64,000 nucleotides of DNA, from assembly GCA_900766265.1 (NCBI GenBank), contig CAAFUS010000017.1, positions 248,001-312,000 of the forward strand, given 5' to 3'. A program made the position numbers and the translations under genes. How positions within the stretch are numbered: position 1 is the stretch's first letter; every line of letters begins with the position of its first letter. The notes beneath the pieces were generated by a model. It saw nothing but the letters and a program-made list of their open reading frames with translations, was not told where the DNA came from and did no database searches. This document shows positions 48,647 to 54,708 of this stretch, piece after piece. Source of the stretch: Pseudomonadaceae bacterium (GTDB taxonomy: Bacteria; Pseudomonadota; Gammaproteobacteria; Pseudomonadales; Pseudomonadaceae).

Positions 48647-48767
48647 AGCTTATGCCAAGTCACGTGGAGTTCCCGGCGAAGTGGCAGGCAGGGTCTCCAA
48701 CGCGTTATCTGCTGCTGGGGTTTGGGCAACTGTAGTTAACAACGCTAGGGAGTTTTCCGGGAATTGA
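48639..48767 (+). pseudogene. Unidentified toxin-tail scrap
   Basis: An open frame from the edge of RAYT element A reads REAYAKSRGVPGEVAGRVSN, continues, and ends AREFSGN-stop. It lacks a start and looks like the C-terminus of a toxin domain cut by the element. The family is not recognised. Next, about 48835-48926, another frame ends NAPIPPYKPIK-stop just before the MafI-like gene and may be that gene's lost toxin tail. Confidence 0.4.
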
Positions 48768-48932
48768 ATAAAAATGAGTCTGGGTGGTTTGATAATAAAA
48801 GGATGTATGTTGCCGCGATAATGATTGTTGCATCGCTCGTCAATGCTTACAGATTCTGGGGTGAATGGAATGATCACGGCCTTTCCCGACAATGCACCAA
48901 TCCCACCCTATAAGCCCATAAAGTAGGTCTCT

Positions 48933-49186
48933 ATGTACGCTGATCGTATTGTCAAATTTGGAGAGCGATTCCAGGGGCGGCTAGATTCTACGCTGCTTCA
49001 GGGAGCATTAGATTATGTCGGATATAGTGAAGAGAGCCTGGCTTTCGAGATATTGTGTGACCATATTGTGAATATGATGTGTCTATAAGTGATGAGGAAT
49101 ATTCCGAGGCTATTCAATTAGCCTTGGATATGGGGTTCTCTTTGGAAGAGGGGCCATTCAAGCATCTGAAGGGCTTGAAGTCATAG
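48933..49186 (+). pseudogene. Frameshifted MafI-like immunity gene
   Basis: Starts MYADRIVKFGERFQGRLDST and continues through SLAFEILCDHIV, then shifts frame near 49071. The remaining frame reads YDVSISDEEYSEAIQLALDM and ends HLKGLKS-stop. Joined, the 84-residue protein matches the MafI family of immunity proteins. One base is missing, so the present product would stop after about 50 residues. Its toxin is reduced to scraps upstream. Confidence 0.65.
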
Positions 49187-49196
49187 ATTTACAGTT

Positions 49197-49350
49197 GTTC
49201 CAAAAGGAACTGGGAGTGCTCTCGGTAACGCAGAAAGAGGAGTGCTGACAGAGGCTAATTTTGCTCAGGACAGAATTAAGTCTGACCGCTCCTTTAGTCC
49301 AGAAGGGCAAAGGATATATTCAGACTTGGCTGGTAAGCCGATCAAGGAAA
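49197..49350 (+). pseudogene. N-terminal scrap of another orphan toxin
   Basis: Opens with VPKGTGSALGNAERGVLTEA and reads on to FSPEGQRIYSDLAGKPIK, then runs into a B-type RAYT element. This resembles the start of a toxin domain found at the tips of Pseudomonas FHA/Cdi proteins; the catalytic part is missing. It follows the MafI-like stop by about 10 bases and opens with the TTCCAAAAGG microhomology also seen at two other cassette starts. Confidence 0.5.
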
Positions 49351-49351
49351 A

Positions 49352-49505
49352 GGGGACAGATTTATTTTTCACCTGATCGGCTAAGCTGAAGGTCTCGGAA
49401 GGAGGTCGTTATGCCCAGGATGCGCCGTCTTGTTTTACTGAACTACCCGCACCATGTCGTCCAGCGAGGCCATAACCGCCAGGTCGTGTTCGGCACTGAC
49501 GAAAG
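49352..49505 (+). mobile_element. Truncated RAYT element B, copy 1
   Basis: The left end GGGGACAGATTTATTTTTCA is followed by the standard leader and an ATG at 49411 encoding about 31 RAYT residues (PRMRRLVLLNYPHHVVQRGH ...). The copy then breaks off at a TGACGAA sequence, where a mini-element begins. Copy 3 breaks at nearly the same codon. Confidence 0.8.
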
Positions 49506-49526
49506 TGAAAAAAGGGGACGAAAAAA

Positions 49527-49580
49527 GGGGACAGATTTATTTTTTAGGCTGGTTGGATCGAAATAAATAAATCTGTCCCA
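49527..49580. repeat. Palindromic mini-element 1 (REP/MITE-like)
   Basis: 54 bases: GGGGACAGATTTATT at the left, a TAGGCTGGTTGGATCG centre, and AATAAATCTGTCCC at the right. The ends are inverted repeats matching the ends of the full B-type RAYT element, so RAYT could mobilise it in trans. Confidence 0.8.
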
Positions 49581-49590
49581 TTTTTTTGCT

Positions 49591-49782
49591 GTTACCGCTG
49601 GGGTGGAAGGCGGTCGGTTTGCGGTTGAGTTGGTTGGCGTTCTCACTGCAGTACGCGGTGCTGCGGCTTTAACTGCAAAACTGCCGTCTGCTGCGAAGAG
49701 CTTGGTTAATGCGATTGCTGAAGCACCTGCGTCAGGTAGTTGGAAGGCCCAAGTCGGGGCCGTTGGGGACTTAGATAGGTTT
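49591..49782 (+). pseudogene. Orphan copy of CdiA pre-toxin linker
   Basis: Encodes VTAGVEGGRFAVELVGVLTA and onward to WKAQVGAVGDLD, nearly the same as the cdiA region at 46912-47103. It has no start of its own and is enclosed by two mini-elements. It marks the 5' end of an orphan cassette whose toxin tip now lies beyond RAYT element B at 50696. Confidence 0.85.
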
Positions 49783-49789
49783 GAGAAAA

Positions 49790-49843
49790 GGGGACAGATT
49801 TATTTTTTAGGCTGGTTGGATCGAAATAAATAAATCTGTCCCA
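49790..49843. repeat. Palindromic mini-element 2 (REP/MITE-like)
   Basis: Almost identical to mini-element 1, with the same centre TAGGCTGGTTGGATCG. It follows the orphan pre-toxin linker directly. Confidence 0.8.
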
Positions 49844-49913
49844 TTTTTTGTGGTCCCATTTTTTGTGGCCGAGCAGTACGCGGGCATGGACCGGACAAGA
49901 AAAAAGCATAAAA

Positions 49914-50687
49914 GGGGACAGATTTATTTTTCATCTGATCGGCTAAGCTGAAGGTCTCTACGGAAGGAGGTCGTTATGCCCAGGATGGGCCGTCTTGTTT
50001 TACCGAACTACCCGCACCATGTCGTCCAGCGAGGCCATAACCGCCAGGTTGTGTTTGCCGCTGACGAAGATTACCAGCGATACCTGGCTGATCTGCGTGA
50101 GCTGAAGGAGGCCTTTGGCGTCAAGGTATACGCCTACTGCTTGATGACGAACCATGTTCACCTGCTGCTGGCTCCGGGTGAGGCCATAGCAGGGCTTGGT
50201 CAGTTGATGAAAGCGCTCGCCGCACGAGCCACACGGTATCGGAACCGATTGGAAGGCCGGTCTGGGACGCTTTGGGAAAGCCGCTATAAATCGAGCGTCG
50301 TGCAGACTGATACCTATCTTCTTGCGTGTTCTCGCTATATCGAACTGAACCCCGTTCGCGCACGGATGGTGGCTGATCCAAGCGAATACCGCTGGTCCAG
50401 CTTCAACAGTCGCATAACGGTTGGGCAGTCGACTGGATGGCTAGATACCGATCCCTGCTACCTGGCTTTAGCGAGCACTGCACAACAGCGGAGCGAGCAA
50501 TATCAGGCATTTGTTCGTGGCGCCGTGTCGCAGGCGGAGCTATCCCTGATCCGCGAGGGTCTGCAGCGCGGCCAGTTGACGGGTGATAGCCGGTTCGTAG
50601 ACGAAGTAGAGCGGATTGCTGGGCTTCGAATCGAGCGAAGAGGGCAAGGCAGGCCGCGAGCCTGCACGGAAAAATAAATCTGTCCCC
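49914..50687 (+). mobile_element. Complete RAYT element B (copy 2)
   Basis: A 774-base element whose ends are 18-bp inverted repeats: GGGGACAGATTTATTTTT on the left, its complement on the right. It carries an intact transposase and is the only complete B copy in the window. It separates the orphan pre-toxin linker from the toxin fragment at 50696, so it probably inserted into that cassette or joined it by recombination. Confidence 0.85.
49976..50677 (+). CDS. REP-associated tyrosine transposase (RAYT), type B
   Basis: A 233-residue HUH transposase: MPRMGRLVLPNYPHHVVQRG, HUH motif YCLMTNHVHLLLAPGE, probable catalytic Tyr in LLACSRYIELNPVRARMV, and a basic C-terminus. GGAAGGAGG precedes the ATG. 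It is clearly related to, but distinct from, RAYT A. It is the likely source of mobility for the truncated copies and mini-elements in this region. Confidence 0.92.
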   Translation: MPRMGRLVLPNYPHHVVQRGHNRQVVFAADEDYQRYLADLRELKEAFGVKVYAYCLMTNHVHLLLAPGEAIAGLGQLMKALAARATRYRNRLEGRSGTLWESRYKSSVVQTDTYLLACSRYIELNPVRARMVADPSEYRWSSFNSRITVGQSTGWLDTDPCYLALASTAQQRSEQYQAFVRGAVSQAELSLIREGLQRGQLTGDSRFVDEVERIAGLRIERRGQGRPRACTEK

Positions 50688-50695
50688 TTTTTTCC

Positions 50696-50913
50696 AGAGA
50701 ACAAGCAGATGTTATGGGAAAAGCTTGGGTTGGAGATGGGTATAAGATAGCTAGCGACGGAAAACGTTAGTTAGTCAGGATGGCTTAAGACAGTATAGGC
50801 CGCCTACTTACAAACCAAACCGGCAAGGAACTCAGGCTAATTTCGAGCAAAGGTTTCCCGGTCAGGAGACAAAGAAGTGGCAGTCCAATGCTCACTTGGA
50901 TATCACGGATTAA
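50696..50913 (+). pseudogene. Frameshifted orphan CDI toxin domain
   Basis: The first frame reads REQADVMGKAWVGDGYKIAS and DGKR before a stop. The next frame restores LVSQDGLRQYRPPTYKPNRQ and ends FPGQETKKWQSNAHLDITD-stop. Adding one A to the four-A run at 50761 joins the two frames (GGAAAAACG). The rebuilt tip of about 72 residues resembles known CdiA/FHA C-termini. The stop is two bases before the Imm8-like start. Confidence 0.7.
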
Positions 50914-50915
50914 AC

Positions 50916-51284
50916 ATGAAGGCAGAATTAAAGCGGCTTCATAGCCCCGATATTTATGATCTTGAAAGTTACCGTCCTGAATGCTCGGATATTTTTTGCT
51001 TCCTCTTGCAAGCAATGATCGGGCCTGCAGGTGAAGATGGTGAGGAATCATTTGATATTCAGGTCTGTACTCCGAAGTGGATCGAAAAGAATCTTGGCGA
51101 AGGGGAGGCCCTCGTAGGGGCGCATCACCTTATTGTTCTTGATTACAATTACCAAAAAATTGTTAGTACCATTGAAAGATTTTTGCTGGGCTGTTCAGGG
51201 GGTAGTTGGGGAGAGGTTGCAAAAAAAGCATCAAGATTAGGATCTTGGGAGTTTGAGGCATACGAAGAGGGAGGTCCTGCCTAG
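50916..51284 (+). CDS. Imm8-like orphan immunity protein
   Basis: A 122-residue protein: MKAELKRLHSPDIYDLESYR at the start, GEESFDIQVCTPKWIEKNLG in the middle and WGEVAKKASRLGSWEFEAYE at the end. The E-SFD-x-V-CTPKW and WEFE motifs fit the Imm8 family. The gene is intact while its upstream toxin is frameshifted, so the cell would keep protection without the weapon. It is AT-rich compared with the core genes. Confidence 0.75.
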   Translation: MKAELKRLHSPDIYDLESYRPECSDIFCFLLQAMIGPAGEDGEESFDIQVCTPKWIEKNLGEGEALVGAHHLIVLDYNYQKIVSTIERFLLGCSGGSWGEVAKKASRLGSWEFEAYEEGGPA

Positions 51285-51386
51285 TCCTGAACAAGAGGAG
51301 ACGAAAAGGGGATACCTATTAGCCGGTCCGGCGTCAAGACTCAGCAATCCGATCTGCTTTTTTGCGAAGAAAGGGGACCGAAAAAA

Positions 51387-51548
51387 GGGGACAGATTTAT
51401 TTTTTACCTGATCGGCTAAGCTGAAGGTCTCTACGGAAGGGGGTCGTTATGCCTAGGATGGGCCGTCTCGTTATACCGAACTACCCGCACCATGTCGACC
51501 AGCGAGGCCATAACCGCCAGGTCGTGTTCGCCGCTGACGAAGATTACC
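51387..51548 (+). mobile_element. Truncated RAYT element B, copy 3
   Basis: Left end and leader as in copy 2, ATG at 51449, then about 33 codons (PRMGRLVIPNYPHHVDQRGH onward) before the homology stops at GACGAAGATTACC. The break is at the same place as in copy 1, and a mini-element again follows directly, suggesting that copies 1 and 3 descend from one internally deleted form. Confidence 0.8.
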
Positions 51549-51560
51549 CGGGAGCGGAAA

Positions 51561-51613
51561 AGGGACAGATTTATTTTTTAGGCTGGTTGGGTCGGAATAA
51601 TAAATCTGTCCCC
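51561..51613. repeat. Palindromic mini-element 3 (REP/MITE-like)
   Basis: AGGGACAGATTTATT at the left, TAGGCTGGTTGGGTCG centre, AATAAATCTGTCCCC at the right; a variant of mini-elements 1 and 2. It sits directly before the TNT-like cassette. Confidence 0.8.
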
Positions 51614-51624
51614 TTTTTTCTTAT

Positions 51625-52179
51625 GTGCCGAGGCTTGAGAAAGGCGGATCACCTAGTTGGGACACACCGGTTTCGCGAGCAGATGGGGATTTTGGTCCTC
51701 GGTATCCGAGTGGTCCAAAAGGAGCGCGCCCTCCAGTAGTCAATCCGACACCAGCGCAAGTGGCCACTGCTGAAAAGTTGGGTGTGGATCCTAGGTGGGT
51801 AAAATCTGACGGAAGTCCCGATTGGCCAACGAAAGCAAATAATGGTTTCGATCATGGATTCGATGGGCCGCCGAAGATTACTGTGCTCCAACCAGGCCAG
51901 ACGTTCGATAGGTACGGTGGCAAATTTGACGAGAAAGGAAACTTTACTGATACAGGTAAATTTGTAGCACCGAAAGATGTGCCGTTTGATCAGCGAGCTT
52001 TACCTGACTCGAGTCTAAAATCGCCCCATCAACAATATCAAGTTATAAAACCTATCCCAGAGGTCAACTCCGGAAATGCAGCTCCCTGGTTTGGAAAGAT
52101 AGGCGGGGGGACTCAATATCAATTGCCTATGAGTATTGATGAGTTGTTGAAAGAAGGTTTCATTAAGCCAGTAAAGTAA
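51625..52179 (+). CDS. Orphan TNT-like toxin domain (DUF4237, NAD+ glycohydrolase type)
   Basis: An open frame of 184 codons. After a Pro-rich linker the product reads NNGFDHGFDGPPKITVLQPG, FDRYGGKFDEKGNF, PFDQRALPDSS, YQVIKPIPEVNSGNAAPWFG and GGGTQYQLPMSIDELLKEGF. These are the ordered motifs of the TNT/DUF4237 domain, known from the tuberculosis necrotizing toxin, which degrades NAD+; the GGGxQY Gln is a catalytic-type residue. No secretion signal or beta-helix is attached, so this is a displaced toxin tip. The GTG at 51625 is only the first possible start. The domain appears intact. Confidence 0.8.
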   Translation: MPRLEKGGSPSWDTPVSRADGDFGPRYPSGPKGARPPVVNPTPAQVATAEKLGVDPRWVKSDGSPDWPTKANNGFDHGFDGPPKITVLQPGQTFDRYGGKFDEKGNFTDTGKFVAPKDVPFDQRALPDSSLKSPHQQYQVIKPIPEVNSGNAAPWFGKIGGGTQYQLPMSIDELLKEGFIKPVK

Positions 52180-52194
52180 GTGGAGATTTTCACA

Positions 52195-52434
52195 GTGAAG
52201 CTTGAGCAAATAGCTGACTGTTTTTTTAAGTACGCATGTGAGCAAGGGAATCCATATGATAAATTCCCTTTAGGAACTGAAGTGGATGAGTTTGGTGCTC
52301 CATACATTGAAGTTTCTGAATCTGGAAAGCTCGCTATTGTTGCAAGAGATCGCGGCGAGGAATGTCTGAGAAAAGAAACTACGTCGCCGGAAGTGCTGGC
52401 CAAATGGGTATATGATATTTTCAACAAGAAATAA
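52195..52434 (+). CDS. Candidate immunity protein for the TNT-like toxin
   Basis: A 79-residue acidic protein (KLEQIADCFFKYACEQGNPY ... PEVLAKWVYDIFNKK), 15 bases after the toxin stop. The GTG at 52195 is preferred because GGAG lies 9 bases before it; a GTG at 52180 would add five residues. No family is recognised. Size, position and AT-richness suggest an immunity factor, but this is inference. Confidence 0.6.
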   Translation: MKLEQIADCFFKYACEQGNPYDKFPLGTEVDEFGAPYIEVSESGKLAIVARDRGEECLRKETTSPEVLAKWVYDIFNKK

Positions 52435-52450
52435 TAGGCTGAAGGGATAA

Positions 52451-52500
52451 GGGGACGAATTGAACTAGTCCCGATTTCACGGACACCAGCCTAAGAGACA
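52451..52500 (-). repeat. Diverged copy of the IS3-type terminal sequence
   Basis: GGGGACGAATTGAACTAGTC through CCTAAGAGACA closely parallels the IS end at 52511-52560, with about ten differences. Two terminal copies lie head to tail, 10 bases apart. This may be the trace of two insertions or of an unequal recombination. Confidence 0.6.
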
Positions 52501-52510
52501 GGGGGGGAAC

Positions 52511-52680
52511 GGGGACGGATTGAACTGACCCCGGTTTCGCGGACACTGACCTAAGAGACAGCATGAAGGCGTTCATACTCAAACGGCGTCATGTATGCCA
52601 GATATGAATGCCGTCGCTGCCGGTTGTAAAACACCTCGATGTAATCGAACAAGCTTTGCCGAGCTTCGTCGAAGGTACGG
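52511..52680 (-). pseudogene. 3' end of IS3-family transposase (orfB remnant)
   Basis: Read on the minus strand: RTFDEARQSLFDYIEVFYNR, then QRRHSYLAYMTPFEYERLHA and VS-stop (TAG at 52551-52553). This is the C-terminus of an IS3-family OrfB integrase. The stop is followed by the IS end TGTCCGCGAAACCGGGGTCA. About 43 codons remain; the rest was lost where a half mini-element begins at 52695. Confidence 0.85.
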
Positions 52681-52694
52681 TATTAAAGCGAAAA

Positions 52695-52712
52695 GGGGAC
52701 AGATTTATTTTT
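52695..52712 (+). repeat. Single terminal repeat GGGGACAGATTTATTTTT
   Basis: One end of a B-type element without its partner, joining the IS3 remnant to unknown coding-like DNA (52713-52850), in which a frame reads VRNYNDPISDDQARRFILNG and continues to the next mini-element. The origin of that DNA is not recognised. Confidence 0.7.
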
Positions 52713-52853
52713 CCGAATGTCAGGAATTATAATGACCCAATATCAGACGATCAGGCACGTAGATTTATACTGAATGGTCAGGTTTCTAAAACTTGGGGAG
52801 AGGCTGTGGAGTTTCGGGTGAAGAAACAAAGCCAGATGCCTGTAAATGGAAAA

Positions 52854-52907
52854 GGGGACAGATTTATTTTTAGGCTGGTGAAGGGGCCATTAAATAAATC
52901 TGTCCCC
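52854..52907. repeat. Palindromic mini-element 4 (REP/MITE-like)
   Basis: GGGGACAGATTTATT, TAGGCTGGTGAAGGGG centre, AATAAATCTGTCCCC. It is free of stops in the frame of the following toxin candidate, so it is read through as KGDRFIFRLVKGPLNKSVPF. Confidence 0.8.
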
Positions 52908-52913
52908 TTTTTA

Positions 52914-54038
52914 ATTGCGGCATTCCATGCAGTGGGTGATTTAGCGGAGGGGAAATGGGCTGATGTCAAATGGGAAGACGGCTCACCGGAGAAAATTGCG
53001 CTGCACGCTGTAGTGGGCGGCTTGCTTAATGAGGCCACTGGCGGTGACTTCGCTACCGGAGCGCTAGCGGCGGGTGTCAACGAGGCGCTGATCGAGCGGC
53101 TCTCGGGGGTTATCGAGGGCGACAAAAGTCTGGAATTGGCTGTCTCTCAATTGATTGGAGTCGCGGCTGCAACTGTAACTGGCGGGGATCCGGCCAAGGC
53201 CGCGGAGTTAGCTAAGAATGCTACGGCTTATAATAGACAGTTGCACCCCGATGAAAAAAGGCTAGCTCGAGAATTAGCCCGGAAAAGTAATGGCTTGTAC
53301 ACCGTTGAGCAGATTGAAGAGCAGTTGCGCTTGAGTTCCATCAAAGGGACAAGTATCGGTCCTGGGACGGATATGGCTGCTGCCGAAAGTGGTATTTACG
53401 ATCCGGATGGGAAATGGAGACCTCTAGGTAATGGCTATTACATGCAGGAGTTCGGAGACTTGGATAGAAATGTAATTGCGTTCATTAAGCAAAATACTGA
53501 TGTTTACTCTTGGGCTGCTTATGAGGTGGCAGGGCCAAGATATGACTGGGCTGTTGCTACGAGCGCGGCGCCTAGAGATAGAATGACAGGGTATGCTCTG
53601 GATAACCGTGGAGATGGCTACCGGGTACCGGTTGTAGTTGACGGTGTGGCTCATAGTCCCCGGTTCTTTTCTTGTGGTAATGCTGAGTGTGTATCTGCTG
53701 GGGCTAACATAGATTTCTCGGATGCCGAAACTATCGCTTGGATTAAAGCAGCCAATGTGGACGCGATTAATAAAACAAGCAAAGCGTTAGCGGCTGGTTC
53801 TTTGTTTTCGACTGGCGGTGCTAGCGGACTTCTTGGTACTGGCTCAACGACGGCGGGTCTGTTGTCTGGGTACTTGAAAGAAGATTTAAGTGGAGCTTTG
53901 TCTGCCGCTGCTTTGAGCTTAGGCTTCAAGCGTTTTGCAGTAGCGTCAGGGGTGCCTGCTGTTGCGGCCGATAAGATGGCTGCCACACTAGATATAGCAG
54001 ATGTGTGGAGCAACATTGTGGAGGGGGTGAGGAAATGA
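52914..54038 (+). CDS. Orphan CdiA pre-toxin plus hydrophobic toxin candidate
   Basis: From about 52914 the frame resembles cdiA: WEDGSPEKIALHAVVGGLLN, GDFATGALAAGVNEALIERL, and the boundary AAELAKNATAYNRQLHPDEK. About 250 variable residues follow and end in a hydrophobic Gly/Ala/Ser-rich region (SGLLGTGSTTAGLLSGYL, then LSGALSAAALSLGF). The toxin part is not recognised; its C-terminus suggests membrane insertion. The frame is open to 52608, but that part consists of IS and repeat DNA. There is no signal peptide or evident start, so it is probably a displaced tip of an older cdiA. The stop overlaps the next ATG. Confidence 0.65.
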   Translation: MAAFHAVGDLAEGKWADVKWEDGSPEKIALHAVVGGLLNEATGGDFATGALAAGVNEALIERLSGVIEGDKSLELAVSQLIGVAAATVTGGDPAKAAELAKNATAYNRQLHPDEKRLARELARKSNGLYTVEQIEEQLRLSSIKGTSIGPGTDMAAAESGIYDPDGKWRPLGNGYYMQEFGDLDRNVIAFIKQNTDVYSWAAYEVAGPRYDWAVATSAAPRDRMTGYALDNRGDGYRVPVVVDGVAHSPRFFSCGNAECVSAGANIDFSDAETIAWIKAANVDAINKTSKALAAGSLFSTGGASGLLGTGSTTAGLLSGYLKEDLSGALSAAALSLGFKRFAVASGVPAVAADKMAATLDIADVWSNIVEGVRK

Positions 54039-54328
54039 GAAGTGGCTTGGAGAGGAGGCTATACCCTTTGCGGCATAAGCTGCTTTTTATGATGCTGGGT
54101 TCAATGACAATAAATGCCTTCACTTTGACAGGTGATAAGGAAGTTTTAATAGCTTCGTTGCTAGGGCAGTCGTTGTTTGGGCAGGCTTTTTTTTCTTATC
54201 TTAGCGGTTGGCGTATATCCATAGGCCTTGGGTTTGTCGGTGAGACGAATGTTAAATATGGGCGAGATCTAATGGGCGGGTTTGTTCTTATAGGCTTTGT
54301 TCTGATGTTTTTCTTCAGGGGGTATTAG
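54035..54328 (+). CDS. Candidate membrane immunity protein
   Basis: A 97-residue protein with about three hydrophobic segments (HKLLFMMLGSMTINAFTL; LIASLLGQSLFGQAFFSYL; GGFVLIGFVLMFFF). Its ATG overlaps the stop of the toxin candidate (ATGA), as expected for a translationally coupled pair. A membrane immunity protein would suit a pore-forming or membrane-damaging toxin. No family is recognised; the role is inferred from position and topology. Confidence 0.55.
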   Translation: MRSGLERRLYPLRHKLLFMMLGSMTINAFTLTGDKEVLIASLLGQSLFGQAFFSYLSGWRISIGLGFVGETNVKYGRDLMGGFVLIGFVLMFFFRGY

Positions 54329-54350
54329 GAGAGAAAAAAGAGTGGAAAAA

Positions 54351-54695
54351 GGGGGCAGATTTATTTTTTCACCTGATCGGCTAAGCTGAAGGTCTCTACG
54401 GAAGGAGGTCGTTATGCCCAGGATGGGCCGTCTTGTTTTACCGAACTACCCGCACCACGTCGTCCAGCGAGGCCATAACCGCCAGGTCGTGTTCGCCACT
54501 GACGAAGATAACCAGCGATACCTGGCTGATCTGCGCGAGCTGAAGGAGGCCTTTGGCGTCAAGGTCTACGTCTACTGCCTGATGACGAACCATGTTCACC
54601 TGCTGCTGGCTCCGGATGAGCCCATAGCAGGGCTTGGTCGGTTGATGAAAGCGCTCGCCGCACGAGCCACACGTATCGGAACCGATTGGAAGGTC
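54351..54695 (+). mobile_element. Truncated RAYT element B, copy 4, joined to the LysR gene end
   Basis: The left end is GGGGGCAGATTTATT, with one changed base. The ATG at 54414 opens a RAYT frame that matches copy 2 through the HUH motif (YCLMTNHVHLLLAPDE). One G is missing in the CACACGTATCGG stretch near 54671, shifting the frame. Homology ends at about 54695, 14 bases before the LysR stop, marking the right edge of the CDI island. Confidence 0.85.
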
Positions 54696-54708
54696 GTCCG
54701 TGATCGGA

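Noticed and set aside
52608..52913. N-terminal 100 codons of the frame ending at 54038 as a real protein start
   Set aside because: This part is made of IS3 remnant, a solo repeat end, unknown DNA and a mini-element; similarity to CdiA starts only after 52907.
49352..54400. Evenly recurring GGGGACAGATTTATT sequences suggesting a CRISPR-like array
   Set aside because: Spacing is irregular, copies occur as inverted pairs, and they bound RAYT genes or mini-elements; there are no spacers of constant length and no cas genes.
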